In this document: positions 51,013 through 60,532 of the stretch, piece after piece | Layout: every line of letters starts with the position of its first letter | How positions within the stretch are numbered: the stretch's first letter is position 1 | NCBI RefSeq assembly: GCF_009865135.1 | Contig: NZ_WWGH01000002.1 | Coordinates: forward strand, 2,046,001-2,110,000 | Length of the DNA: 64,000 bases | Reading direction: 5' to 3' | From: Streptomyces sp. SID8374 | GTDB lineage: Bacteria > Actinomycetota > Actinomycetes > Streptomycetales > Streptomycetaceae | Position numbers and translations under genes: made by a program | The notes under the pieces: generated by a model | Told to the model about the DNA's origin: nothing | What the model saw: the letters and a program-made list of their open reading frames with translations, nothing else | Database searches by the model: none

Positions 51013-51906
51013 ATGGTGCGCCGCGTTCTCGCACTCACGTCCGGACGGATCGCCGTCACCATCCTCGCCCTGATCGCGCTCCTTGCGATCCTCGGCCCCT
51101 GGCTCGCCCCGCAGAACCCCCTGGCCACCAGCGACAACGCGCTCGCGGCCACCTCCGGCGCCCACTGGCTGGGCACGGACTACCTCGGCCGCGACGTACT
51201 CAGCCGCCTGCTGGACGGCTCCCGCATCAGCGTCCTCGGCTCGCTGGAGGTCGCCCTGGTGGCCCTCGTCGTCGGCGCGATACCCGGCATCCTCTCGGTC
51301 TACCTCGGCCGGGCCTTCGAGTGGTTCACGCTCCGCATCGCGGACACGCTGGTCGCCCTGCCGTTCCTGCTCTTCGCCATCGCGGTGATCGCCCTGCTCG
51401 GCAACGGCATCACCCAGGCCATGCTCGTCACCGGGGCCCTGGTCTCCCCGCTCTTCTACCGGGTCTCCCGCGCCGCCACCCTGGCCGTCGCCCGCTCCCC
51501 GTACGTGGAGGCCGCGATCGTCTCCGGCGCCTCCATCGGCTGGATCGTCCGCCGCCACGTCTGGACCAAGGTGCTCCCGCCGATCGCCGTCGCGCTCGCC
51601 CAGACCATCGGCGTCGGCTTCGTGATCGTCTCCAGCCTCACCTTCCTCGGCATCGGCGTCCAGCCGCCCGAGCCCACCTGGGGCGGGCTCCTCGCCTCCG
51701 ACCTGGGCTACCTCAGCCACCGCCCTTGGGCCCCGGTCGCACCCGCACTGCTGATCATGGTCACCGTCTGGGCCTGCAACCTTCTGGCCGACGCGATCCG
51801 CGACGTCTCCGGTGAGGCGGGCCGGGCGCTGGCCAACGACCGCAAGGCCCGCGCCAACCGCCGCGAGGCGGCGGCCGAACCCCACCCCGCCGGAGGTTCC
51901 CGATGA
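51013..51906 (+). CDS. ABC importer permease (DppC type)
   Basis: This 297-residue protein begins with the DppC-like N-terminal membrane helix, then HWLGTDYLGRDVLSRLLDGSRISV, diagnostic of this permease class. The EAA loop AAIVSGASIGWIVRRHVW follows, and LGIGVQPPEPTWGGLL near the end. It starts 2 bases after the DppB-type stop and ends overlapping the first ATPase gene. Confidence 0.92.
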   Translation: MVRRVLALTSGRIAVTILALIALLAILGPWLAPQNPLATSDNALAATSGAHWLGTDYLGRDVLSRLLDGSRISVLGSLEVALVALVVGAIPGILSVYLGRAFEWFTLRIADTLVALPFLLFAIAVIALLGNGITQAMLVTGALVSPLFYRVSRAATLAVARSPYVEAAIVSGASIGWIVRRHVWTKVLPPIAVALAQTIGVGFVIVSSLTFLGIGVQPPEPTWGGLLASDLGYLSHRPWAPVAPALLIMVTVWACNLLADAIRDVSGEAGRALANDRKARANRREAAAEPHPAGGSR

Positions 51907-52802
51907 GCCCGCTGACCCACGACACCCTCACCTCCCGCCCGGCCGACACCGCCGAGAAGACCTTCGACGCCCCGGACGTCCCGGCAGCCGCGCCGGTCCT
52001 CGCACTCCACGACGTACGCATCACCGACCGCGTCACCGACCGGGAGATCGTCCACGGCGTCACCTTCCAACTCACGCCCGGCAAGGCGGTCGGCATCGTC
52101 GGGGAGTCCGGCAGCGGCAAGACCCTCACCTGCCGGGCCGCGCTCGGCATCCTGCCCCCGCACTTCGAGATCACGGCCGGCCGCATCGACCTCGCGGGCA
52201 CCGACATCGCGAACCTGACGCCCCGCCAGTGGACGGACCTGCGCGGCGCCACCATCAGCGCCGTCTTCCAGGACCCCGCCTCCTACCTCAACCCCGCCAT
52301 CAAGGTCGGCGCCCAGATCGCCGAGGTCATCCGGGTCAAGCAGGGCCTCAAGCGGCGGGCCGCCCGCCGCCGGGCCGTCGAACTGCTCACGGCCGTACGG
52401 CTGCGCGACCCGGAGCTCGTCTACGGGCAGTACCCCTACGAGCTCTCCGGCGGCATGCTCCAACGCGTCCTGATCGCCGCCGCCATCGCCGTCGAACCCC
52501 GGGCCCTCATCGCCGACGAGGCCACCACCGCCCTCGACGTCACCGTCCAGGCCGAGATCCTCGACCTTCTCGCCGAGCTGCGCGAACGCACCGGCCTCGC
52601 CCTCGTCGTCGTCTCCCACGACCTCGCCGTCGTCGCCCACCTCTGCGACGAGGTCCTGGTCATGCGGCAGGGCGAGGTGGTGGAGCAGGGCGAGACCCGC
52701 GTGGTGCTCCACGACCCGCAGCACGACTACACCCGCCTGCTCATCGCCGAGCACGACAGCTACGGCCTGGACAAGTTCCTCGCGCCGAAGGAGGCGTCAT
52801 GA
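51903..52802 (+). CDS. ABC importer ATPase 1 (DppD type)
   Basis: This 299-residue ATPase has Walker A GESGSGKT, Q-loop VFQDPASYLNP, signature LSGGM, Walker B ALIADEATTALD and H-loop VSHDLA. ATG overlaps the permease stop (ATGA). The usual DppD C-terminal Cys-rich cluster region is short here. Confidence 0.92.
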   Translation: MSPLTHDTLTSRPADTAEKTFDAPDVPAAAPVLALHDVRITDRVTDREIVHGVTFQLTPGKAVGIVGESGSGKTLTCRAALGILPPHFEITAGRIDLAGTDIANLTPRQWTDLRGATISAVFQDPASYLNPAIKVGAQIAEVIRVKQGLKRRAARRRAVELLTAVRLRDPELVYGQYPYELSGGMLQRVLIAAAIAVEPRALIADEATTALDVTVQAEILDLLAELRERTGLALVVVSHDLAVVAHLCDEVLVMRQGEVVEQGETRVVLHDPQHDYTRLLIAEHDSYGLDKFLAPKEAS

Positions 52803-53668
52803 CCACCACGGCACCGGAGGCGAAGGACGCCGTACGCGAGGACGGGACGGGCCCGGTCCTGGAGGTGTCCGGCCTCGACGTGCACTACGGCCGGGGGCGC
52901 AAGCGCCGACGCGCCCTGCACGGCGTCACCCTGGACATCGCGCCCGGCGAGGCCGTCGGCGTCATCGGTGAGACGGGCTCCGGCAAGTCCACCCTGGCCC
53001 GCACGGTCCTCGGCCTCGTCCCCGCTTCGGCCGGATCGATCCGCATCGCCGGGGAGGACGTGAGCGGTTACGGGCCCCGCCAGTGGCGCGACCTGCGGCG
53101 GCGCGGCGTGATCCAGTACGTCTTCCAGGACCCGCTGCGCAGTCTCGACCCGGACCTCACCATCGAGGACTCCCTGATCGAACCCCTCCTCATCCAGGGC
53201 GTCCGGCGCCAGGAAGCCGCGCTCCGGGCCCGCTCCTTCCTCGACCGGGTCCACCTCACGACGGATCTGCTCGGCAGGCTGCCCGGCGAACTCTCCGGCG
53301 GCCAGCGCCAACGTGTCTCCGTCGCCCGGGCCCTGGTCACCGAACCCCGCCTCGTCATCCTCGACGAACCGGTCAGCGCCCTCGACTCCGCCAACCGCGT
53401 CCAGGTTTTGGAGATCCTCAAGGAACTGCGCGCCGCCGGGGTCGCCCTCGTCTTCATCTCCCACGACCTCGGCTCCGTCGCCGGGACCGCCGACCGCATC
53501 ACCGTCCTCTACCAGGGCGAACTGGTCGAGACCGGCACCGCCCACGAGGTCGTCAACCAGCCGCAGCACCCCTACACCCGCCTGCTGCTCGGCTCCGCGC
53601 CCACCCTGCGGGGAAAGCCCGCCGGCCGCGCCGAACGCGAGGCGCTGCGGGCCCTGTTGAGCGCGTGA
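52799..53668 (+). CDS. ABC importer ATPase 2 (DppF type)
   Basis: This 289-residue ATPase has Walker A GETGSGKS, Q-loop VFQDPLRSLDP, signature LSGGQRQR, Walker B LVILDEPVSALD and H-loop ISHDLG. It overlaps the first ATPase by ATGA and pairs with it to energise the importer. Confidence 0.92.
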   Translation: MTTTAPEAKDAVREDGTGPVLEVSGLDVHYGRGRKRRRALHGVTLDIAPGEAVGVIGETGSGKSTLARTVLGLVPASAGSIRIAGEDVSGYGPRQWRDLRRRGVIQYVFQDPLRSLDPDLTIEDSLIEPLLIQGVRRQEAALRARSFLDRVHLTTDLLGRLPGELSGGQRQRVSVARALVTEPRLVILDEPVSALDSANRVQVLEILKELRAAGVALVFISHDLGSVAGTADRITVLYQGELVETGTAHEVVNQPQHPYTRLLLGSAPTLRGKPAGRAEREALRALLSA

Positions 53669-53705
53669 ACACACCCCCGTAACCAGCCCCACGGAAGGAC
53701 CAGCC

Positions 53706-55046
53706 ATGTCCCGCAGAATCCACCTCGCCCTGCACCCCTACGGTGTCGGCGGCCCCGGCCAGCACGGTCTCTGGAAGGACCCGCGCGTCGCCAAGAACGC
53801 CAGCATCGACATCAACTACTACATCCAGCAGGCGCAGGCGGCCGAACACGCTCTCTTCGACGCCCTGTTCATCGTCGACAGCCAGTTCATCAACTCCACC
53901 TACCCCGCCCACTACCTCAACCGCCTGGAGCCGCTGACCCTGTTGTCGGCGGTCGCCACCCACACCCGCCACATCGGCCTGGTCGCCACGGCCAGTTCGA
54001 CGTACAACTCACCGTTCAACCTCGCCCGCCGCTTCGCCTCACTGGACCTCATCAGCGGCGGCCGTGCGGGCTGGAACGTGGTGACCAGCTTCGACACCGG
54101 CACCTCGAAGAACTTCGGCCTCGACGAACACCTCGACTACGCCACCCGCTACGGCCGCGCCCTGGAGTTCGTCCAGGTCGCCCGCGGCCTGTGGGACTCC
54201 TACGAGGACGACGCCTTCCCCGCCGACGTGGACAGCAACCTCTTCCTCGACCCCGAGCGGCTGCACACCCTCGACCATGTGGGGGAACACTTCAAGGTCG
54301 CCGGACCCCTCAACATCTCCCGCTCCCCGCAGGGCCAGCCCGTCATCTTCCAGGCCGGGGTCTCCGCCGAGGGCCGCGACCTCGCCGCCCGGGTCGCCGA
54401 GGGCATCTACGCACCTGGCGGCACACTGGAGCAGGCGCAGGAGTATTACGCGGACATCAAGAAGCGCACCGCCGCCCACGGCCGCGACCCCGACCACATC
54501 AAGGTCTTCATCCACGGCGGCCCGGTCGTCGGCTCCACCGACGAGGAGGCCCGCCGCCGCGAGCGGGAGATATTCGAGGAGGACAACGACTTCGAGCGCA
54601 ACCTCGCGCTGCTCGGCCGGTCCTTCGGCGCGTACGACTTCAGCGTCCACGACCTGGACGCCCCCTTCCCCGACGTCGCCCACCTCGCCGAGAAGGGCGG
54701 CCGCACCGGAGCCGCGAGGATCATCGAACGCGCCCGGGAGCAGAAGCTGACTCTGCGTCAAGTCGCCCAGGAGGCCAACGCGTTCCGGCAGTCTCCGTTC
54801 GTCGGCGCCCCGGACACCGTCGCCGACACCATCGAGAAGTGGTACGACGCGGGCACCCTCGACGGCATCAACCTCGCCTTCCGGAACAACGACGACCTCA
54901 ACCTCTTCGTCGACGGTGTGGTGCCGCTGCTCCAGAAGCGCGGACTGTTCCGCACCGAGTACGAGGCCGACACCCTGCGCGGCAACCTCGGCCTGCCCAT
55001 CCCCGCCAACCGCCACACCCGCGAGCGCGAACTCGCGGGCGGCTGA
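53706..55046 (+). CDS. LLM-class flavin monooxygenase (NtaA/SnaA/DszA type)
   Basis: This 446-residue luciferase-fold monooxygenase of the NtaA/SnaA/SoxA group has the N-terminal HLALHPYG, the VATHTRHIGLVATASSTYNS strand, SGGRAGWNVVTSFDTGTSKNFG, and the PVIFQAGVSAEGRDLAA block. Such enzymes use FMNH2 from a separate reductase to cleave C-S or C-N bonds (for example dibenzothiophene sulfone, alkanesulfonates, EDTA). Position between a cysteine-leader-linked importer and an SsuE-like reductase favours a desulfurising role. Confidence 0.92.
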   Translation: MSRRIHLALHPYGVGGPGQHGLWKDPRVAKNASIDINYYIQQAQAAEHALFDALFIVDSQFINSTYPAHYLNRLEPLTLLSAVATHTRHIGLVATASSTYNSPFNLARRFASLDLISGGRAGWNVVTSFDTGTSKNFGLDEHLDYATRYGRALEFVQVARGLWDSYEDDAFPADVDSNLFLDPERLHTLDHVGEHFKVAGPLNISRSPQGQPVIFQAGVSAEGRDLAARVAEGIYAPGGTLEQAQEYYADIKKRTAAHGRDPDHIKVFIHGGPVVGSTDEEARRREREIFEEDNDFERNLALLGRSFGAYDFSVHDLDAPFPDVAHLAEKGGRTGAARIIERAREQKLTLRQVAQEANAFRQSPFVGAPDTVADTIEKWYDAGTLDGINLAFRNNDDLNLFVDGVVPLLQKRGLFRTEYEADTLRGNLGLPIPANRHTRERELAGG

Positions 55047-55055
55047 GGCCCCGCC

Positions 55056-56846
55056 ATGCCCCAACTCCCCGCGACGGGCGGCCGTGACGTCCACACCGTC
55101 CGCTTCCCCGTCGGCAGACCCCCGGCCACCGTCGACGTCCTCATCGTCGGCGCGGGCCCGGTCGGCCTCGCCGCCGCGACCGAACTGACCGCCCGGGGCA
55201 TCAGGGTCGCCGTCGTCGACCGCGCCCGCACCGCGACCCTGGTGCGGGCCGGTGCGATGGGCCACACCCCCCGCGTGGTCGAACACTTCCGCCGCTGGGG
55301 CCTGCTCCAGCGCATCCGCGAGGCCTGGACCTACCCCCCGGAGTGGAACCGGGGCACCCGCCTGGTCACCTCACTCGCCGGCCACGAACTCGTGCCCGTA
55401 CCCCGCCCGTCGTTCCGTGGTTCGGGTGCCCCCGAGCACGCGGCGGACGAGGCGCTGCGCCGGCCCCAGACCGTCCTCCAGCAGGTCTTCCTCGACCACC
55501 TCGCCGAACACGGCGTGAGCGTCGCCGGAGGATGGGAGCTCCAGGAGCTGGCCGAGGACGCCGAAGGGGTCCGCGCCGGGGTGGTGGACGTCGACTCGGG
55601 GGAGCGGCGCACGGTCCGGGCGGCGTACGTCCTCGGCACCGACGGCGGCTCCAGCACCACGCGACGACTGGCCGGGATCGACCGGGAAGGGGACCACGCG
55701 ACCGAGAAGCGGCTGCGCCTGATCGTCCGCACCGGCGACATCTCCGACCGGGTCGGCGCGGCCCCGAGCGCCACCAACATCGTCTTCAACCACCGGGCGT
55801 CCGGCTTCCTCGCGGCCGTCAGCACCCGCGAGTGGCGGGTGTACGCGGGGCCGTATCCGCTCACGTACGAGCCCACCGAGGACGAGCTGCTGGAGATCGG
55901 GCGGGCCGCGTTCGGCTTCGGCCTCGACCTCGAACTGGTCTCGGCCACGACCTTCTACCACGCCACCCGGATAGCCACCACGTTCCGCAAGGGCCGGGTC
56001 CTGCTCGCCGGGGACGCCGCCCACGTCCGTACCCCCGGCGGCAACCTCGGCGAAGGCATCGGGGACGTCGCCAACCTCGGCTGGAAACTGGCCGCCGTGC
56101 TCGCCGGCCACGCTCCCGACGCGCTCCTCGACTCCTACGACCAGGAGCGCCGGCCGCACAACTGGCGTGTCGCCGATCACTCGTTGGAGCGGTCACGCCG
56201 TTCGCAGGCCGCCCTCGCCGAGATTCGTGCGGGCGGCATCCCGGACGACGCCGACCTCGGTGAGGAGGCCGTACGGCGGCGGGCCGAGATCGGCGAGCGG
56301 CTGCGCCGGGACCACACCGGGGGAGCGGGCGCCACCTTCGACGAGCGGTACGACGCGTCGGACGTGATCTGGTACGAGGAGGGGCAGCTCGCCTCCGAAC
56401 CGGGCTGGCGGGCCGACGTGTACGAGGACGACCCCCGGCCGGGCCACCGCGCCCCCGACGGCCGGATCGACCCGCACGGCTCCACGCTCCACGACCGGAT
56501 CGGCACCTCCTTCGCGCTGCTGGTACTCACCGAGGACCTTGCAGACGGCCTCGGCGGGCGCCTCCCCGAGGACCCCGCCAAGCACCGGGCCGTCGTGGAC
56601 GCCTTCACCCAGGAGGCGGCCTCCCGGTCGCTGCCCCTGACCGTGATCCACCTGACCGACCCCGACGCCCGCGCCGTCTACGGCACCGCCCACATCCTGA
56701 TCCGCCCCGACCAGCACGTCGCCTGGCGCGGCTCCGTGCTGCCCGACGGCGGCGCCCGCGCGGTCCTCGACCGGGTGCTGGGCCGGGCCCCGTCCGGCAC
56801 CGCCGCGCAGGCACTCGGATCCGCCCCCGCCCAACGTGTCCTTTGA
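55056..56846 (+). CDS. FAD-binding aromatic hydroxylase (PheA/TfdB-like)
   Basis: This 596-residue flavoprotein has VLIVGAGPVGLAAATEL at about residue 30 (FAD), the DG motif LGTDGGSSTTRRL, and the GD motif LLAGDAAHVRTPGGNLG with GIGDVANLGWKL. The C-terminal thioredoxin-like domain is typical of phenol-hydroxylase-type enzymes (about 500-590). It suggests the imported sulfur compound is aromatic or heteroaromatic. It follows the LLM gene by 9 bases. Confidence 0.9.
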   Translation: MPQLPATGGRDVHTVRFPVGRPPATVDVLIVGAGPVGLAAATELTARGIRVAVVDRARTATLVRAGAMGHTPRVVEHFRRWGLLQRIREAWTYPPEWNRGTRLVTSLAGHELVPVPRPSFRGSGAPEHAADEALRRPQTVLQQVFLDHLAEHGVSVAGGWELQELAEDAEGVRAGVVDVDSGERRTVRAAYVLGTDGGSSTTRRLAGIDREGDHATEKRLRLIVRTGDISDRVGAAPSATNIVFNHRASGFLAAVSTREWRVYAGPYPLTYEPTEDELLEIGRAAFGFGLDLELVSATTFYHATRIATTFRKGRVLLAGDAAHVRTPGGNLGEGIGDVANLGWKLAAVLAGHAPDALLDSYDQERRPHNWRVADHSLERSRRSQAALAEIRAGGIPDDADLGEEAVRRRAEIGERLRRDHTGGAGATFDERYDASDVIWYEEGQLASEPGWRADVYEDDPRPGHRAPDGRIDPHGSTLHDRIGTSFALLVLTEDLADGLGGRLPEDPAKHRAVVDAFTQEAASRSLPLTVIHLTDPDARAVYGTAHILIRPDQHVAWRGSVLPDGGARAVLDRVLGRAPSGTAAQALGSAPAQRVL

Positions 56847-56872
56847 TCCCCCCACCGAGCCAGGAGCCCCAG

Positions 56873-57634
56873 ATGACCGAGCACGCCGAGTACACCGACC
56901 ACCACGGCCCCGAAGGGCCCGCCATCCGCGGCACGGTCGTCGTGGTGCCCGGCAGGGGTGAGACCCGGGAGACCTACACCCGGCTGGGCCGAAGGCTCGC
57001 CGCCGACGCCTACCGGGTCAGGGTCGTGGACGCGGTCCACCTCGACGCCGACGACCCGGACGGTTCGCTCACCCGGTTCGGCGCCCGCATCGCTGAGGCC
57101 GTCGCGGGCACGGCGGGCCCGGACGGGATCGCCCGCCCGGTGGTACTGGTGGGCGCCGACACCGGGGCGGTCGCGGTGGCGGCGCTCCTGGGGAGCGGGG
57201 AGAGCGCGGCGGACGCCGTCGTCCTCGCCGGGCTTCCGGCGCGTACCGCAGCCTCCGGCGACTGGGACGACGAGCTGAACGTCCGTACGTTCTGTCCCGC
57301 CCACCGGTCCACGCTCACCGGCGACTCCGGATTCCGCCGGGGCGCCCTCGACGAGGCGGTGCCGGATTCCCTGCTCACCGCGGCGTACGAGAGCGAGGCG
57401 GACGTCCCGGCGCTGATCCTGACCGGGGACGCCGATCCGCTGGCGGACCGCGACGCCCTCACCCGTACGGCCAAATCCCTTCCCCGGGCCCGCCTTTCGG
57501 TCGTGCGCGACGCCCACCACGACGTCCTCAACGACATGCAGCACCGCTCGGTCGCCGCCGAGATCGTCACGTTCCTGGAGGCGCTGCGCAACGAACTCGT
57601 CCCGCTCGTCACGGTGGAGTCCACCGCCTGGTGA
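56873..57634 (+). CDS. Alpha/beta hydrolase with Asp at the nucleophile elbow
   Basis: This 253-residue alpha/beta hydrolase starts at ATG 56873 with AGGAG 6 bases before. The oxyanion strand is VVVVPGRGETRETY. The elbow reads VGADTGAVA: Asp instead of the usual Ser. LTGDADPLADR supplies the acid and DAHHDVLND the His. An Asp nucleophile is seen in haloalkane dehalogenase- and epoxide hydrolase-like members. It may cleave the ring-opened product of the preceding monooxygenases. Confidence 0.82.
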   Translation: MTEHAEYTDHHGPEGPAIRGTVVVVPGRGETRETYTRLGRRLAADAYRVRVVDAVHLDADDPDGSLTRFGARIAEAVAGTAGPDGIARPVVLVGADTGAVAVAALLGSGESAADAVVLAGLPARTAASGDWDDELNVRTFCPAHRSTLTGDSGFRRGALDEAVPDSLLTAAYESEADVPALILTGDADPLADRDALTRTAKSLPRARLSVVRDAHHDVLNDMQHRSVAAEIVTFLEALRNELVPLVTVESTAW

Positions 57635-57713
57635 GCCCGGCCGAGGGCGCCCGCACCTGAACTGCCGTAACACCCCAGCCGTTTGCGAAGACCGCATCCC
57701 GAAAGGTCACCCC

Positions 57714-58289
57714 ATGGCCACCGTTCTCTCCGTCTCCGGAAGCCCCTCCGCCACCTCCCGCACCGCACGCCTCCTGCTCCACCTCGATGACCGGCTGCGG
57801 GACCAGGGCCACGACGTGGTCTCCCTGGACGTGCGCACCCTGCCCGCCGACGCCCTGCTCGGCGCCGACTTCGCGCACCCGGCCATCGTCGAGGCCACGG
57901 CGCTGTTCGAGCGGGTGGACGGGGTGGTGATCGGTACCCCGATCTACAAGGCCGCCTACTCGGGGCTGCTCAAGTCGCTGCTGGACCTGCTCCCGCAGTA
58001 CGCGCTCTCCGGCAAGACCGTCCTGCCGCTCGCCACCGGCGGCAGCACGGCCCATGTCCTCGCCATCGACTACGCGTTGCGCCCGGTGCTGACCTCGATG
58101 GGCGCCGCCCATGTCGTACCGGGCTGGTTCACCCTGGACAAGGACATCACCGTCCGCGCCGACGGCACGGTCGCTCTCGCGGCGCCCACGGCCGAGGCCC
58201 TGGGCGAGGTCACGGACCGGTTCTCCGCCGTGCTCCGGGAGCGTACGGCGCTCCGGGAGCGTACGGCGGTGCTGGAGGCCAGCGTCTGA
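57714..58289 (+). CDS. NAD(P)H:FMN reductase (SsuE-like)
   Basis: This 191-residue flavodoxin-fold reductase has VLSVSGSPSATSRT (FMN phosphate loop), VVIGTPIYKAAYSGLLKSLLDLLP and LPLATGGS, the SsuE signature blocks. It would supply reduced FMN to the LLM monooxygenase upstream. ATG 57714 follows GAAAGG. The C terminus carries a perfect 18-bp tandem duplication. Confidence 0.93.
   Translation: MATVLSVSGSPSATSRTARLLLHLDDRLRDQGHDVVSLDVRTLPADALLGADFAHPAIVEATALFERVDGVVIGTPIYKAAYSGLLKSLLDLLPQYALSGKTVLPLATGGSTAHVLAIDYALRPVLTSMGAAHVVPGWFTLDKDITVRADGTVALAAPTAEALGEVTDRFSAVLRERTALRERTAVLEASV
58233..58268 (+). repeat. Perfect 18-bp tandem duplication
   Basis: CTCCGGGAGCGTACGGCG occurs twice in a row (58233-58250 and 58251-58268), giving RERTALRERTAVL near the C terminus of the flavin reductase. 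It keeps the frame and looks like a recent slippage event. Confidence 0.9.
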
Positions 58290-58401
58290 ACGAGCCGGTA
58301 CCGCAGGGGAGTCACGGCTTCCCCACTCGAACGAGTGGATCTTGCTCCTGATCCATGCGGTTCGGGCGGGGAAGCGGGCCCGGCGACGCGATCATTCGGC
58401 A

Positions 58402-60018
58402 GTGATCAACTCGATTCGGACGGCACACCGTCCCAAGTCCCTGGTCCCGGCCGGGATCGGCGCCCTCGCCCTCCTCACCCTGCTCCCCACGGTCCCGGCC
58501 GCCGCCGCGCCCGCGCAGGACCCGGCCGCCACCTCGGCCGTCCAGCCCCGGCACCGCCCCACCACCCCGGCCGAGCGCCGGACCGCCGCCCACCTCGACG
58601 CCCTCCAGGCCCACCCGGGACGGCTGAAGGCCTTCTTCGCCGCGCTGCCCAAGGGCGGCGACCTCCACAACCACCTGTCGGGTGCGGTCACCACCGAGTA
58701 CCTCATCCAGCTCGCGGGCGAGAACGGGCTCTGCATCGACGCCACGGACACCGCCGTACGTCCGCCCTGCGGACCGGGTACGCGACCGGCCGCCGACGCC
58801 CGCACCGACGCCGAGTTCCGGCAGCGCATCGTCCGCGCCTGGTCGATGCAGGACTTCCCCGCCGACCAGTCCGGCCACGACCACTTCTTCGACACGTTCG
58901 GCAAGTTCGGCGAGGCGACGCGCGATCGCGGGAAGCTGCTCGCCAACGTCGCCAACACCGTCGTGGAGCAGAACCAGTTCTATCTGGAGACCCTGGTCAC
59001 CCCCGCCTCCGACAGCGCCCGGAAGCTCGCCGAGTCCGTCGGCTACGACGCCGACCTCGCCGCCTTCCACCGCAAGCTGGTCGCCGGCGGAAAGCTGGAC
59101 AAGGTCGTCACCGAGGCCGTCCGTGAAGCCGATGCCGCCGACGCCCAGTTCCGCGAGGCCGCGCACTGCGACACCCGCCGCCCCGACCCGGGCTGCCGGC
59201 TCCCCGTACGGTGGATCTCCCAGGTCTCCCGGGGCAGTTCGAACGAGCGCGTGTTCACCCAGATGGCCGTCGGCCTGCGGCTCGCCGAGCGCGACCCGCG
59301 GTTCGTCGCGGTCAACCTCGTCCAGCCGGAGGACGGCGAGAGCGCGCTGCGCAACTACAGCCTCCAGATGCGGATGCTCCAGTACCTGCGCACCCAGTAC
59401 CCGGACGTCCGCCTCACCCTGCACGCCGGTGAGCTGACCCCCGGCCTGGTCAAGCCCGAGGACCTCACCTTCCACATCCGCGAGGCCGTGCTCGTCGCCG
59501 GAGCCGAACGCATCGGCCACGGCGTCGACCTGGTCCACGAGGACGACTGGCGCGGCCTCGCCCGGACGATGGCCCGGCGCGATGTCGCCGTCGAGGTGCC
59601 GTTCAGCAGCAACAAGCAGATCCTGGGCGTGGCGGGCGACGACCACCCGTTCAACGCCTACCGGCACTACGGCGTCCCGGTGGTCCTGGCCACCGACGAC
59701 CCCGGTGTCTCGCGCATCGACATCAGCCACGAGTACCAGTACGCCCGTGAGACCTACGGCCTGAGCTACCCCGAGCTGAAGGACCTGGCCCGCGCCTCGC
59801 TGGAGTACGCGTTCCTCGACGGCGACGGCCTGTGGGCCACCGGCTCCGCCCGCTCCGGCTACCGCCCGGTGCGCGCCTGCGCCGGAGCCCGGCCGGGCAT
59901 CGTCCAGCCCGCCCCGGAGTGTGTCCGCCACCTGGAGGGCAACCCGAAGGCCGCGGCCCAGTGGCGCCAGGAGGCGGCGTTCGCCGGATTCGAACGGCGG
60001 TACGGCGGATCGCGCTGA
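58402..60018 (+). CDS. Secreted adenosine deaminase-like enzyme
   Basis: This 538-residue protein begins with a signal peptide (hydrophobic core GIGALALLTLLPTVPAAAAPA) followed by a deaminase barrel. It shows LPKGGDLHNHLSGAV (metal His pair), LHAGEL (His and Glu), ERIGHGVDL, and VLATDDPGVSR (metal Asp), all standard for adenosine/AMP deaminases. It resembles the ADGF-type extracellular enzymes and should act on nucleosides outside the cell. The GTG start at 58402 lacks a clear ribosome binding site, so the N terminus is uncertain. Nothing else is seen in 58290-58401. Confidence 0.88.
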   Translation: MINSIRTAHRPKSLVPAGIGALALLTLLPTVPAAAAPAQDPAATSAVQPRHRPTTPAERRTAAHLDALQAHPGRLKAFFAALPKGGDLHNHLSGAVTTEYLIQLAGENGLCIDATDTAVRPPCGPGTRPAADARTDAEFRQRIVRAWSMQDFPADQSGHDHFFDTFGKFGEATRDRGKLLANVANTVVEQNQFYLETLVTPASDSARKLAESVGYDADLAAFHRKLVAGGKLDKVVTEAVREADAADAQFREAAHCDTRRPDPGCRLPVRWISQVSRGSSNERVFTQMAVGLRLAERDPRFVAVNLVQPEDGESALRNYSLQMRMLQYLRTQYPDVRLTLHAGELTPGLVKPEDLTFHIREAVLVAGAERIGHGVDLVHEDDWRGLARTMARRDVAVEVPFSSNKQILGVAGDDHPFNAYRHYGVPVVLATDDPGVSRIDISHEYQYARETYGLSYPELKDLARASLEYAFLDGDGLWATGSARSGYRPVRACAGARPGIVQPAPECVRHLEGNPKAAAQWRQEAAFAGFERRYGGSR

Positions 60019-60100
60019 TGCCGCGCCGCCGCTGAGCCAGGGGGGCGGGGGCCGCAGGCCATGAACTGCGGCGCCCGCCCCCCACGGCTACGCTCGAAAA

Positions 60101-60532
60101 ATGGCAGACAGCCAAGACCGGCGCGAGCCGCCCCCGGACACCCCCGACGACGCGACGCACGCGCTGCTCGCCTCGGCGGTGGACGCATGGGCCGCCGCGA
60201 TCGTCGCGAACGACGCCGAGCGGATCGCCGCCTTCATGGCGGACGAGTGGGTCATCGTCTCCGAGTCCGGCATCACCGACCGCGACACCTTCCTGGCCTT
60301 CGTCACATCCGGTGACCTGACCCACTCGGCGATGCGGGCCATCACCCCGCCGAGGATCCGCGTCCACGGGGACACCGCCGTCGTCACCGCACGGATCACG
60401 AACACCGCCCACTACAGGGGCGACCGCTTCGACGCCGACGAATGGACCACGGACGTCTTCGTACGCCGCGACGGCGCCTGGCGGTGCGTGCTCAGCCACA
60501 TCACCCCCGCCGCGCCACCCGAGGGTTCATGA
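60101..60532 (+). CDS. SnoaL/NTF2-like protein
   Basis: This 143-residue cone-fold protein has the SnoaL-type pattern: DAWAAAIVANDAERIAAFMA at the first helix, then ISPPR-like strand RITPPRIRVHGDTAVVTARI as read with changes (AITPPRIRVHG), and a final WRCVLSHIT strand. TACGCT lies 7 bases before ATG, suggesting a leaderless transcript. It overlaps the MFS gene by ATGA. Function not assignable. Confidence 0.82.
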   Translation: MADSQDRREPPPDTPDDATHALLASAVDAWAAAIVANDAERIAAFMADEWVIVSESGITDRDTFLAFVTSGDLTHSAMRAITPPRIRVHGDTAVVTARITNTAHYRGDRFDADEWTTDVFVRRDGAWRCVLSHITPAAPPEGS

